From Glycocaulis profundi (GTDB lineage: Bacteria; Pseudomonadota; Alphaproteobacteria; Caulobacterales; Maricaulaceae), in NCBI GenBank assembly GCA_007050995.1, contig VJOU01000002.1:149501-213500 (forward strand): a stretch of DNA of 64,000 nucleotides, in the 5' to 3' direction. Both the position numbers and the translations under genes were made by a program. How positions within the stretch are numbered: position 1 is the stretch's first letter; the number at the start of each line of letters is the position of its first letter. Under the pieces are notes generated by a model that made no database searches, was not told the origin of the DNA, and worked only from the letters and a program-made list of their open reading frames with translations. This document shows positions 24,401 through 31,824 of this stretch, piece by piece.

Positions 24401-24813
24401 GCGGGCGCGCCGGGCGGGGCGAGGTCGATGGCCACGATGTTGTGCGAGACGCTGACATGAGGCTCGATCTCGCGGTTGAGGGCAAGCCTGAGCGTGCGTC
24501 CGTCCTCATCCAGCCGGGCCATGGCGACGATGCCGCCCGACCGCTCCACGATCGCGGCGGTGTCCAGCGAGACCGCTTCGGACAGGCGCGCGACCAGCAC
24601 CGCCCCGGCCATCACTTCGGCGGTCGCGGTCAGCGATCCGCCCGCGTCCTCGGGATAGACGATCTGCATGCGGGTGGCGGGGCCGGCCTGTTCGACGACG
24701 AGGCTGGCGGGGGCCTGGCCGAACGCCGCCCCCGGCAGGAGCGCCGCTCCCGCCGCGGCCCCCAGAAGGAGCCCGCGAAGCCGCGAGGCCGGGCTAGGAC
24801 CCGGTCCCGGCAA
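21439..24813 (-). CDS. Large periplasmic TPR protein of the fliL-fliM operon
   Basis: A 1124-residue protein, last gene of the fliL operon. A signal peptide (R-L-R-G-L-L-L-G-A-A-A-G, cleavage near A-F-G-Q-A) leads to beta-rich N-terminal domains of AMIN-like character, an acidic Pro-Glu linker (repeated E-P-E-P, about residues 294-330), and from about residue 560 many helical TPR-like repeats. It probably acts in the periplasm in motor or flagellum assembly; in Caulobacter relatives a TPR gene sits at the same place. The start is TTG 24813, with GGAGG seven bases upstream, overlapping motE by 20 bases. Confidence 0.78.
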   Translation of the reverse strand: MPGPGPSPASRLRGLLLGAAAGAALLPGAAFGQAPASLVVEQAGPATRMQIVYPEDAGGSLTATAEVMAGAVLVARLSEAVSLDTAAIVERSGGIVAMARLDEDGRTLRLALNREIEPHVSVSHNIVAIDLAPPGAPAPEPVVSDYTRRMAAEEIRREEERRQAAAAAAAPPPPVPVTVRSGQAAEYSRIEFAWPLRVSHELTQDGERVRLSFNRAAEADLTDLSVAPPRLVETLRADPSPDSFAVEMRLEPGATARAYSEDGRRIVLDILDPGAISAETMLAALAEYADEQALPSEPEPEPEPQPEPEPEYDTPTGPDEGEAAPEPEPVTEAAPDPVPASGVVQVSLRRQGTDATLQFDWAALPGTAVFRRGGSVWIVFDAEARLDLAELADMPRRHASAWDAHSGPGHTALRLSSSDATRIDVTRTETAWRVRLADTAETAPAALTIAPEAGRAGSIRIAHPQARSVVRLDDPEAGGTLLVLTATGDERGVSATRRFVDGQVLVSNMGAAVQPFADDLDMVLVPGGARISRPGGLTLSGSEGEGDEPAPVFTAEAPSYSPAFLDTAAWRGGQPFRDGLRVAERRAADGGPEAMLDLARFYLGWELGAEALGAVRLASEADADLGRSSQARAIRGAANYMLGRWMDAERSLAGDTVAADPAAQLWRGAVAARREDWSEARRRFDEGADALGAHDAVWRQRFRALHARAALETGDLAAARRILRDFSADEGGDAQAQAEAGFAEARLAALEGDRDAARAQLARLSRSGWEPVQAPALLEQVRLDRAAGDMTDAQAIDALEALRYRWRGDGVELEAARQLGELYSQTGRHAEALEVLAAARERFPQAAATRRIAADMDRLFRRLFLDGEAEAMDPIRSLALFSEHDYLTPQGSDGDRMVRRVAQRLVAVDLLDSAATLLRHQVENRSMPGQARAAIASDLAVVYLMDGRDEDALRTLRSTRIAGISPELAAERRLLEARALTGLGRRDHALELIAADTGPAANRLRADVAWQDRDWPRVGRSLEALLGSRWEEAEPLEPVEAHDVLRAAIAYALAGDEPSARRVEARYGELMAATAHAAAFDLAMRNHGPGGEVRLRDAVSSLAARQSIDPFLDGFSSRFQTGPS

Positions 24814-25519
24814 GACGGGCCTCCGCCTCGGCGGCGCTCTCGGCGATGTCGGCGCGGGCGCGCAGGCGCACGGTCAGCCCCGCGGCGAACGCAGGCGGCA
24901 TGGCGCCCAGAATGGCCGCGTAGCGGCGGCCCTGATCGCGCTGGAGCTGTTCGGCGACCACCAGCAGGGTGTCCTCGTCCATCTCGGTCATGATGGCGGC
25001 GGCCTCTTCGGGCTCGAGCTGGGAATAGACCGTGACGATCTCGTTCAGGCGCGACTGGCGCTGCTCGTCGAGCTGGCCCAGAAGCCCGCGGATCTCCTCG
25101 CGCAGGCCCTCCATCTCCGTGATGCGCACCTCCACGTCCTGCTCGGCGACCTCGATCAGCGCCTCGCGGGTGTCCAGCTCGGACGCCCGGCGGTCGAGCT
25201 CGGCACGCCGCCGCGACAGGGCTTCGAGCAGCGCCAGCTCCGAGCCCGAGCGCTCACGGTCGGCGTCTTCAGTGGCCGGGGCGACCACCGGAGCGGCTGG
25301 CAGCGGGGCGGGCTCGGCCTGAACGGGTTCGGGGTCGGGATCGGGCTGGAGGCTGACCGGGGCGTCCTCGACAGCCGCGACGGTCTCCGCCGCCGCCTCG
25401 GCGGCAGCGGCGCTGGCCTCCCACAGGCTCGCCGCGCCATCGGCCAGCGAGACCGATTTGAGCGCGAACAGTCCGCCGAGCAGAATGGCGATCATCGCGA
25501 GGGGGCGCAGGCCGGGCAT
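24794..25519 (-). CDS. motE: MotE/MgtE-N-domain flagellar protein
   Basis: A 241-residue protein with one N-terminal membrane helix, a Pro/Glu/Ala-rich linker (to about residue 90), a coiled coil (L-S-R-R-R-A-E-L-D-R-R-A-S-E-L onwards) and a C-terminal MgtE-N-like domain with Y-S-Q-L-E-P-E-E-A-A-A-I-M. In rhizobia MotE is a periplasmic chaperone for MotC; related genes sit in alphaproteobacterial fliLM operons. Exact equivalence to rhizobial MotE is uncertain. Confidence 0.75.
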   Translation of the reverse strand: MPGLRPLAMIAILLGGLFALKSVSLADGAASLWEASAAAAEAAAETVAAVEDAPVSLQPDPDPEPVQAEPAPLPAAPVVAPATEDADRERSGSELALLEALSRRRAELDRRASELDTREALIEVAEQDVEVRITEMEGLREEIRGLLGQLDEQRQSRLNEIVTVYSQLEPEEAAAIMTEMDEDTLLVVAEQLQRDQGRRYAAILGAMPPAFAAGLTVRLRARADIAESAAEAEARLAGTGS

Positions 25520-25535
25520 GGCGTCTCTCCTGGCG

Positions 25536-25925
25536 TCAGCGCAGCGAGTTGAGCGGGTCGAGCCTGCGCTCGGGCGCGGGCTCCCGGCGCGGGGCCGGGG
25601 CGGGATCGGGGCGGCGGGCGCGGGCCAGCCGCTCGGCGCGGGCCTCCGCGCCGTCATTGAGGATGCGCAGCTCGTCGCACAGGCGCTGGGCGTCTTTGAC
25701 CTTCTGCTCCAGCCCCGCGCCGCTTTCCTTGGCGGCCCGGTCGAGCTGGCCCAGGCTGGCGCGGGCGCGGTCCACCGCGTCGTTGAGGTCGGAGATGGTC
25801 TGGCGCAGGCCGTCCTGGCCCTCGCGCAGGGCCTTCAGGCGGCGGTCCACCCGCCAGCACATGACCGCCGCACCCAGCAGCAGAAAGGCGATCAGCACCT
25901 CGAAGGCGAAGGCGGCCATGCTCAT
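25536..25925 (-). CDS. pflI: DUF6468/PflI-like flagellar positioning protein
   Basis: A 129-residue bitopic membrane protein with one helix at residues 5-22, a basic turn W-R-V-D-R-R-L, a coiled-coil region (about residues 35-90) and a proline-rich basic tail (R-R-P-D-P-A-P-A-P-R-R-E-P-A-P-E-R-R). Its place directly after fliM matches pflI of Caulobacter, a gene described as a bitopic, proline-rich protein needed for polar flagellum placement. The symbol rests on position and architecture. Its ATG overlaps the fliM stop (ATGA). Confidence 0.6.
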   Translation of the reverse strand: MSMAAFAFEVLIAFLLLGAAVMCWRVDRRLKALREGQDGLRQTISDLNDAVDRARASLGQLDRAAKESGAGLEQKVKDAQRLCDELRILNDGAEARAERLARARRPDPAPAPRREPAPERRLDPLNSLR

Positions 25926-27121
25926 GTGAACCTCGTCAGCTTGCGCCGGGCGGCCGAGGAGAGCGGCGCGTCCAGACGAATGCCCACATTGTGCCCGAGT
26001 CGGCCCATGCGTCCGCGCGTGAGCGAAATGTTTCCGCAGCGCAGCTCCACCGCGCTGTCGGGCGTGGCGTCCAGCATCAGCGTGTCGCCCAGCTTGAGCG
26101 CCATCACCTCGCCCAGCGGCTTCCGGATCTCGGAGACCACGGCGCTGACCTCCATGTTCGTCGACCACAGCTCGGTGGCCAGGTGGCCCTCCCAGATATT
26201 GTCGCGGCCGAACTTCTCGCCCATGAACTGCTGGAGCAGCATCTTGCGGATGGGCTCGAGCGTGGCGTAGGGCAGCAGCAGCTCGATCCGCCCGCCCCGG
26301 TCCTCCATGTCCACCCGCAGCTTGACCAGGATGGCCGCGTTCGCGGGCCGGGCGATGGCCGCGAAGCGGGGGTTGGTTTCGACCCGGTCGAGGGTGAAGT
26401 CCACCTCGGTCAGGGGCGCGAAGGCGGCCTTGGCGTCGGTCAGGATGACCTCGATCATCCGCTGGACCAGCGTGCGCTCGATGGTGGTGTAGGGCCGCCC
26501 CTCGATGCGCATGGCGCTGGTGCCGCGCCGCCCGCCCAGCAGCACGTCCACGATGGAGTAGATCAGGTTGGAATCGACCGTCAGCAGGCCGAAATTGTCC
26601 AGCTGCTCGGCGCGGAAGACCGACAGGATGGCCGGCAGCGGGATCGAGTTGAGATAGTCCCCGAACCGGATCGAGGAGATGTTGTCGAGCGAGACCTCCA
26701 CGTTGTCGGAGGTGAAATTGCGCAGGGACGTCGTCATCAGCCGCACCAGGCGGTCGAAGACGATCTCCAGCATGGGCAGGCGCTCGTAGGAGACCAGCGC
26801 GGAGTTGATGATCGCGCGGATGCCAGAGCGGTCGCCGTTCTCGTCATCGGAGACCGAGAAGCCCAGAAGGGAGTCGATCTCGTCCTGATTGAGGATGCGT
26901 TCGGGCCCGCCCCCGCCGCCCTGGGGCAGGAAGCTTTCCCCCTCCGAGCCCATCATGGCTTCCCATTCGGAGGCCAGCCCGCCATCGCCCGCGGTGTCGA
27001 AATCGGGCTGCTCGGCGGCCGCGGCGGCCTCCCACTCGGCGGCGAGCGCGTCCTGGTCCACCGCGCCGTCCTCGGCGGCTTCCCACTCGGCGGCGAGCTT
27101 GTCCTGGTCGATATCGGCCAT
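25922..27121 (-). CDS. fliM: Flagellar motor switch protein FliM with N-terminal repeats
   Basis: A 399-residue C-ring protein. The CheY-binding motif I-L-N-Q-D-E-I-D-S-L-L-G-F, usually at the very N-terminus, is at about residues 76-88. It is preceded by a 70-residue extension with three copies of L-A-[A/S]-E-W-E-A (residues 9-15, 26-32, 49-55) separated by acidic and Gly-rich linkers. The middle domain (G-D-Y-L-N-S-I, Y-S-I-V-D-V-L-L-G-G) and the C-terminal SpoA domain are normal. It is the second gene after fliL. Confidence 0.95.
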   Translation of the reverse strand: MADIDQDKLAAEWEAAEDGAVDQDALAAEWEAAAAAEQPDFDTAGDGGLASEWEAMMGSEGESFLPQGGGGGPERILNQDEIDSLLGFSVSDDENGDRSGIRAIINSALVSYERLPMLEIVFDRLVRLMTTSLRNFTSDNVEVSLDNISSIRFGDYLNSIPLPAILSVFRAEQLDNFGLLTVDSNLIYSIVDVLLGGRRGTSAMRIEGRPYTTIERTLVQRMIEVILTDAKAAFAPLTEVDFTLDRVETNPRFAAIARPANAAILVKLRVDMEDRGGRIELLLPYATLEPIRKMLLQQFMGEKFGRDNIWEGHLATELWSTNMEVSAVVSEIRKPLGEVMALKLGDTLMLDATPDSAVELRCGNISLTRGRMGRLGHNVGIRLDAPLSSAARRKLTRFT

Positions 27122-27147
27122 GTCAGCGCGTCTCCGTCGTCAAGCCG

Positions 27148-27705
27148 TCAGGACTGGGTGACCAGCATCTGAGTGATCAGAACACCTTCCACCCGCTGGG
27201 GCGCGATGGCGATATTGGTCCGGCGTAGCAGTTCCATGCGCACCCGGTGCAGCCCGGCCGAACCGGCCAGATCGTCCGGCGTCAGTTCGCGCAGGAAGGC
27301 GGCGTAACCGTCCAGCACCCGGCCCATGCGCTCGTCCAGCACCGGCGCCATCGCCGGATCGGCGATCTCCAGCTCGATGTTCATGGACAGCAGCAGCGGC
27401 GCGCCGTTGGCCGCGCGCACCTGCACGATGACCGGATCGGAGAAGCGGTAGGTGGCGTAGTCGCGCGCGGGTCCGGCATGCTCGCCGTCCTCTTCGGCGA
27501 GATGGGCCTCATCCTCGTCCCCGCCGCCCATGAAGAACAGCGCCCCGCCCACGCCCGCCAGCAGCAGGATGAGCACGGGCAGGCCGATCAGCAGGCCCAG
27601 CTTGACGATGGAGGGCTTCTTCTTGCCCCCCTCCTCGCCTTCGCCCTCCGCGCCCTCTTCGGTCACGGCTTCGGCCTCGCCTTCCTGGACGTCGTCTTCG
27701 GCCAT
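27148..27705 (-). CDS. fliL: Flagellar basal-body-associated protein FliL
   Basis: A 185-residue inner-membrane protein near the stator. It has an unusually acidic N-terminus (repeated E-G-E), K-K-K-P-S-I before a single membrane helix (about residues 36-58), a D/E-rich periplasmic linker and a stomatin-like C-terminal domain with L-L-S-M-N-I-E-L-E-I. It starts the fliL-fliM-PflI-like-motE-TPR operon. A degenerate CtrA-type box lies at 27763-27777. Confidence 0.92.
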   Translation of the reverse strand: MAEDDVQEGEAEAVTEEGAEGEGEEGGKKKPSIVKLGLLIGLPVLILLLAGVGGALFFMGGGDEDEAHLAEEDGEHAGPARDYATYRFSDPVIVQVRAANGAPLLLSMNIELEIADPAMAPVLDERMGRVLDGYAAFLRELTPDDLAGSAGLHRVRMELLRRTNIAIAPQRVEGVLITQMLVTQS

Positions 27706-27762
27706 GATTCGCCCCGCTGCCCCTTCGCCGCGTGTGTTCGCAAGAATTAAGCGGCGATGCGG

Positions 27763-27777
27763 TTAACGATCCGTTTG
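27763..27777. promoter_or_regulatory. Degenerate CtrA-type box upstream of fliL
   Basis: TTAA-CGATCCG-TTTG keeps the N7 spacing but has TTTG in place of the second TTAA. It lies 58 bases before fliL, where a class II promoter would be regulated. Weaker than the boxes at 20085 and 33361. Confidence 0.4.
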
Positions 27778-27790
27778 GAATTGCCCCTGA

Positions 27791-27807
27791 TGGGCAGTTT
27801 CTGCCCA
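27791..27807 (+). promoter_or_regulatory. Candidate enhancer palindrome upstream of flgF
   Basis: TGGGCAG-TTT-CTGCCCA is a perfect 7-bp inverted repeat about 100 bases before the sigma54-type element of flgF, the usual distance for a FlbD-type activator site. The activator is inferred; it could also belong to the fliL side. Confidence 0.4.
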
Positions 27808-27881
27808 GCGCGGCGGCATGGACTGCAGGCCTGGAGCCCCCTCTCCCGCCCGCCCTGAAGCCAACCCCCTGATCTAAAACA

Positions 27882-27906
27882 GAATTAACCATGGCACGGC
27901 GCTTGC
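27882..27906 (+). promoter_or_regulatory. Sigma54-type promoter of the flgFGAH operon
   Basis: TGGCACGGCGCTTGC (27892-27906) is a full -24/-12 match (TGGCAC-N5-TTGC). It is preceded by GAATTAACC, a nine-base sequence also present at the same place before the flgI promoter. Transcription would begin near 27918, 54 bases before flgF. Confidence 0.85.
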
Positions 27907-27971
27907 GACATGCGAGGCGACGCCAGCGAAACGCGGGCGAAACGCCGATCACGGCCAGAAGGGGCGAGGCG

Positions 27972-28709
27972 ATGGACAACGCGATGATGATCGGGCTGAC
28001 CCGTCAGCTCACCCTGCGCCGGGCGATGGACGTCACGGCGAACAACATCGCGAACGTGTCCACCACCGGCTTCAAGGCCGAAAGCCAGCTTCTGGAAGCC
28101 AACAACGCCACCCGCGCCCGCTCCGAGGACGGCCCGCCCCGGCTGGCCTATGTCGACGAATGGGGCATGGGCCGGAACTTCGCCCAGGGCGACCTGGCGC
28201 GCACCGGACGCCCGCTGGATCTCGCGCTGGAAGGCGACGGCTTCTTCGCGCTGGAGACCGAGGCGGGCGAGCGCTACACCCGCGACGGCCGGTTCAGCCT
28301 CGACGCCGAGGGCGCCATCGTCGCTTCTGACGGCTCCCGGCTGATGAGCGATGGCGGCGGGCCGATCTTCCTCGACCTTGAAGCGGGGCCCGTCGAGATC
28401 GTCTCCACCGGCGACATCACCCAGAACGGCCAGATCGTCGGCCGGGTGGGCGTGGTCGCGTTCGAAGACAACGGCGCGCTGAGCAAGACCGGCGAGAACC
28501 GCTATGTCGCGCCCGACGGCGCCCAGCCGCTGGACGCGCTCGAAGCGCAGATCCGGCAGGGCTTCACCGAAAGCTCCAACGTCAAGCCGATCCAGGAAAT
28601 CACCACCATGCTGGAGGTCTCGCGCACCTATGCCTCGGTGACGCGCATGATCCAGCAGACCGACGAACTCAGCCGCAAGGCCATCGAACGGCTCGGCCGT
28701 CCGGCCTGA
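27972..28709 (+). CDS. flgF: Flagellar rod protein FlgF
   Basis: A 245-residue proximal rod protein. It has the N-terminal D-V-T-A-N-N-I-A-N-V-S-T-T-G-F-K signature, a central G-D-G-F-F motif, and the C-terminal Q-G-F-T-E-S-S-N-V-K-P-I-Q-E-I-T-T-M. ATG 27972 is preferred to an upstream in-frame start because the upstream segment contains the promoter. First gene of flgF-flgG-flgA-flgH. Confidence 0.95.
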   Translation: MDNAMMIGLTRQLTLRRAMDVTANNIANVSTTGFKAESQLLEANNATRARSEDGPPRLAYVDEWGMGRNFAQGDLARTGRPLDLALEGDGFFALETEAGERYTRDGRFSLDAEGAIVASDGSRLMSDGGGPIFLDLEAGPVEIVSTGDITQNGQIVGRVGVVAFEDNGALSKTGENRYVAPDGAQPLDALEAQIRQGFTESSNVKPIQEITTMLEVSRTYASVTRMIQQTDELSRKAIERLGRPA

Positions 28710-28734
28710 TCCGCGACAGAAAGGGACTGACACG

Positions 28735-29520
28735 ATGCGCGCCCTGTCCACAGCCGCCACCGGCATGGAAGCCCAGCAGCTCAATGTCGAGGTGATCGCC
28801 CACAACCTCGCCAACATGAACACGACCGCCTTCAAGCGGCAGCGGGCCGAGTTCCAGGACCTGCTCTACCAGAACGTCCGCCAGGTTGGCGCGGCCAGTT
28901 CGGACGCGGGCACCATCGTGCCGACCGGCATCCAGGTCGGCCTCGGGGTGCAGACCGGCTCGGTCTATCGCATCACCGAACAGGGCAGCCTGAGCCAGAC
29001 CGGCAACGAGCTGGACCTGGCCATCTCCGGCCGCGGCTATTTCCGGGTCGAGCTGCCGAACGGCGGCGAGGCCTACACCCGCGCGGGCGGCTTCGCCAAA
29101 AGCCCCGAGGGTCTGGTCGTCACGTCTGACGGCTATCTTGTCCAGCCCGGCATCGCCATCCCCGAGGAGGCGCGCCGGATCGAGGTCAATCAGGAAGGCC
29201 AGGTGATGGTCCTGATCGACGGCGATCCCGAGCCCCAGATCCTGGGCCAGATCGAGCTGGTGACCTTCGCCAACGAGGCCGGTCTCGAGGCCGCGGGCGA
29301 CAATCTGTATCTCGAAAGCGGCGCGTCCGGCCCGCCCAATGTCGGCGTGGGCGGCCAGCCGGGCTTCGGCATCATCCGCCAGGGCTTCGTGGAAGCCTCC
29401 AACGTGGAATCGGTGACCGAGATCACCGCCCTGATCCAGGCCCAGCGCGCCTACGAGATGAACGCGCGGGTGATCAGCGCCGCCGACGAGATGCTCGCCA
29501 CCTCCACCAACATGCGCTGA
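28735..29520 (+). CDS. flgG: Flagellar distal rod protein FlgG
   Basis: A 261-residue distal rod protein. It starts M-R-A-L-S-T-A-A-T-G-M-E-A-Q-Q, has I-A-H-N-L-A-N-M-N-T-T-A-F-K-R, the FlgG-specific P-T-G-I-Q-V-G-L-G-V-Q block, and ends with I-Q-A-Q-R-A-Y-E-M-N. Length and sequence are normal. It is 25 bases downstream of flgF and 8 bases before flgA. Confidence 0.96.
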   Translation: MRALSTAATGMEAQQLNVEVIAHNLANMNTTAFKRQRAEFQDLLYQNVRQVGAASSDAGTIVPTGIQVGLGVQTGSVYRITEQGSLSQTGNELDLAISGRGYFRVELPNGGEAYTRAGGFAKSPEGLVVTSDGYLVQPGIAIPEEARRIEVNQEGQVMVLIDGDPEPQILGQIELVTFANEAGLEAAGDNLYLESGASGPPNVGVGGQPGFGIIRQGFVEASNVESVTEITALIQAQRAYEMNARVISAADEMLATSTNMR

Positions 29521-29528
29521 GGAGACGG

Positions 29529-30494
29529 ATGATGACCCGCTTTCCCGTTCGCCGGACCGCCCTGATCGCCGCCTTCGCGATGACGCTGACCGCCGCCCTG
29601 CCCGGGGCGGCCGCAGCGGAGGAGAGCCGCACGGTCCTGCTCAAGGAGCGCACGGTCACCGAAAACCACGTCATCACCCTGGGCGACCTGTTCGAGGACG
29701 CGGGCGAGGCGGCGGATACGGTGGTCGCCCGCGCGCCGTCGCTGGGCCAGCGGGTCTCGCTCGACCCAGCCCACGTCCAGCGCGAAGCCGCCCGGCACGG
29801 GCTGCACTGGTCCAACGCGCTGGGCCGGGAGCGGATCACCGTCGAGCGCGCCGCGCGCCAGATCAGCGCCAGCGAGCTCAGCGAGCTGATCGGCGCGGAG
29901 ATCTACGGCCAGACGGGCCGCCCCCACGAGATCACTCTGGCCAACCGTTCCATGTCCCTGCACGCGCCCATGAGCAGCGAGGGCGGGCCGGAGATCGTCC
30001 GGCTCGATCTGGACGCCCGGGGCGGACAGTTCCGCGCCGAGATCACCGCCTGGCCGGGCGGCGATCCCGTGACGGTCGCAGGCCGCGCGGAGAGCGTGAC
30101 CGACGTTCCGGTGCTGGTCCGCCAGATCGGCCGCGGCGAGATCATCGAGGCCCATGACGTCGAGTGGGTGCGCCTGCGCGCCGCCTCGGTGCGCCATGAC
30201 GCGATCCTCAATGAGAGCGCGCTGGTGGGACGCGAAGCCCGCCGCGCCCTGCGCCCCGGCGAGGCCCTGCGCGCCTATGACGTGTCCGCGCCCAACGCCA
30301 TCAGCCGCGGCGAGACCATCTCGCTGGTGTTCCAGGTGTCGAACATGACCCTGACCGCCCGCGCCCGCGCGCTGGAGAACGCCGCGGAAGGCCAGACCGC
30401 CCGCTTCCAGAACCTTCAGTCCAACCGCACTGTCGAAGCCGTCGTGACCGGCCCGGGCCAGGCCCGGGTCGGCGGCGCGGCCGGCATCTTCTGA
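29529..30494 (+). CDS. flgA: Flagellar P-ring assembly chaperone FlgA
   Basis: A 321-residue secreted protein that helps FlgI assemble the P ring. A signal peptide ends near A-A-A-A-E-E. The C-terminal SAF-type domain contains V-P-V-L-V-R-Q-I-G-R-G-E-I-I, the R-P-G-E-A-L segment and G-x-A-R-V-like ending. It lies between flgG and flgH, as is common in alphaproteobacteria. Confidence 0.9.
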   Translation: MMTRFPVRRTALIAAFAMTLTAALPGAAAAEESRTVLLKERTVTENHVITLGDLFEDAGEAADTVVARAPSLGQRVSLDPAHVQREAARHGLHWSNALGRERITVERAARQISASELSELIGAEIYGQTGRPHEITLANRSMSLHAPMSSEGGPEIVRLDLDARGGQFRAEITAWPGGDPVTVAGRAESVTDVPVLVRQIGRGEIIEAHDVEWVRLRAASVRHDAILNESALVGREARRALRPGEALRAYDVSAPNAISRGETISLVFQVSNMTLTARARALENAAEGQTARFQNLQSNRTVEAVVTGPGQARVGGAAGIF

Positions 30495-30514
30495 GCCCCG
30501 CGAGGAGAGCGCTG

Positions 30515-31351
30515 ATGACCCGCCCCGCCCGCCTGATCGCCCTGCTGCTGGCCGCCAGCGCCCTGTCCGCCTGCGCGGCCAAGGACCGGCTGTCCTATGT
30601 CGGCCAGCCCCCGCCCATGAGCCCGATGAGCGGCGATCCCGCCCTGCAGGCGATCTACGGCGTCCCGCCTCAGCTCGTGCACGACTCCCGCCGCGGCGGC
30701 GCTCAGAGCGCCCATGTCGCGGGCCAGCAGGTCTCGCCCAGCCAGATGTCGGCGCTGGAGGCCATCGCCGCCCGGCGCGCGGACACCGGCAACACCAACT
30801 CGCTGTGGCGCACCAACTCGACCACCTTCTTCGGCGACCCGCGCGCCAGCCAGGTGGGCGACATCCTGACGGTGAACATCAACATCGCCGACCGCGCGCA
30901 GGTGAACAACCAGACCGCCCGCGCCCGCCAGACCAGCGAAAACTCCAACCTGACCAATTTCCTGGGCGGGGAGGCAGCGCTGGGCCAGTTCTTCAACGAC
31001 GCCTTCGATCCCGGCTCGCTGACCAGCTTCGGCTCGAACAGCTCCATGCGCGGCAACGGCTCGGTGAACCGGTCGGAAACCATCTCGCTGACCACCGCCG
31101 CCATCGTCGTGGACGTGCTGTGGAACGGGAACATGGTCATCACCGGCCGTCAGGAAGTGCGCATCAACAACGAACTGCGCGAGCTTCTGATCTCCGGCAT
31201 CGTGCGGCCCCAGGACATCGCCTCGGACAACACGATCGACCACCGCCAGATCGCCGAGGCCCGGATCTCCTACGGCGGTCGGGGCCATATCTCCGAGATG
31301 CAGCGCCCGCCGGTCGGTCAGGAAATCTACAACATTCTGTGGCCATTCTGA
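30515..31351 (+). CDS. flgH: Flagellar L-ring lipoprotein FlgH
   Basis: A 278-residue outer-membrane L-ring subunit. The lipobox L-S-A-C is at about residues 17-20. The body has the family pattern N-S-L-W-R-T-N-S-T-T-F-F-x-D-x-R-A, V-G-D-I-L-T-V-N-I, L-V/I-V-x-G-x-x-E-V-R-I-N-N-E, and the closing I-S-Y-G-G-R-G. Last conserved flagellar gene of this operon; two unknown paralogs follow on the same strand. Confidence 0.95.
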   Translation: MTRPARLIALLLAASALSACAAKDRLSYVGQPPPMSPMSGDPALQAIYGVPPQLVHDSRRGGAQSAHVAGQQVSPSQMSALEAIAARRADTGNTNSLWRTNSTTFFGDPRASQVGDILTVNINIADRAQVNNQTARARQTSENSNLTNFLGGEAALGQFFNDAFDPGSLTSFGSNSSMRGNGSVNRSETISLTTAAIVVDVLWNGNMVITGRQEVRINNELRELLISGIVRPQDIASDNTIDHRQIAEARISYGGRGHISEMQRPPVGQEIYNILWPF

Positions 31352-31379
31352 TCCTCGCCAACGAGCGGGGAGCGGAGAC

Positions 31380-31769
31380 ATGGGGGCTGGACTGGAGCTC
31401 GAACGGTTCGAGCTCGAGGGCGCGAACGTCTTCTGCGCGCGCCTGATCGGGGTCAACGGACCGGCCCAGAGCCTCGAGAACGCCCGCAGGCTGTGCGCCC
31501 GCGTCGAGGCGGAGGGGCGCGAGGGCGTCATCCTCGACTACCGCCAGTGCCGCCTCGCCCACACCTTCGAGGAATACGGCCGGGTGGCGGAGGTGTTCGT
31601 CAGCGCCCTGCCCCGGCACGTCCGGTTCGCCTATGTGTATGGGCCCGGCAACATGATGCACGCGCTCTACATCACCAAAATCATGCATAGGGGCGGCATC
31701 ACCGCGCGCGCCTTTTCCGAGTGGGAACCCGCGGAATCCTTCGCCCGGCGCGAAGATGCAGCCGTATGA
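31380..31769 (+). CDS. Unknown protein, first of a paralogous pair after flgH
   Basis: A 129-residue soluble protein of unrecognised family. It is about one quarter identical to the protein at 31825-32244; shared points are A-R-L-x-G-V, a P-x-x-S-x-x-N block, G-[V/I]-x-x-D-Y-R, a following conserved H, A-Y-x-x-G, and a late G-x-x-x-x-x-F before a small helix. The alternating strand/helix pattern and length suggest a STAS/SpoIIAA-like fold, a weak inference. ATG 31380 has a purine-rich site (GGAGCGGAG) just upstream. It lies 28 bases after flgH and is probably co-transcribed. Confidence 0.7.
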   Translation: MGAGLELERFELEGANVFCARLIGVNGPAQSLENARRLCARVEAEGREGVILDYRQCRLAHTFEEYGRVAEVFVSALPRHVRFAYVYGPGNMMHALYITKIMHRGGITARAFSEWEPAESFARREDAAV

Positions 31770-31824
31770 ACCTTTTGCTTACGGTTGCACGTCAAGATAG
31801 CGCTCGCATGCATGGGGAACGCGC

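Noticed and set aside
27747-27766. TTAA-N12-TTAA pair near fliL as a CtrA box
   Set aside because: The spacing is 12, not 7, so it does not fit the consensus. The overlapping TTAA-N7-TTTG was kept as a weak candidate.
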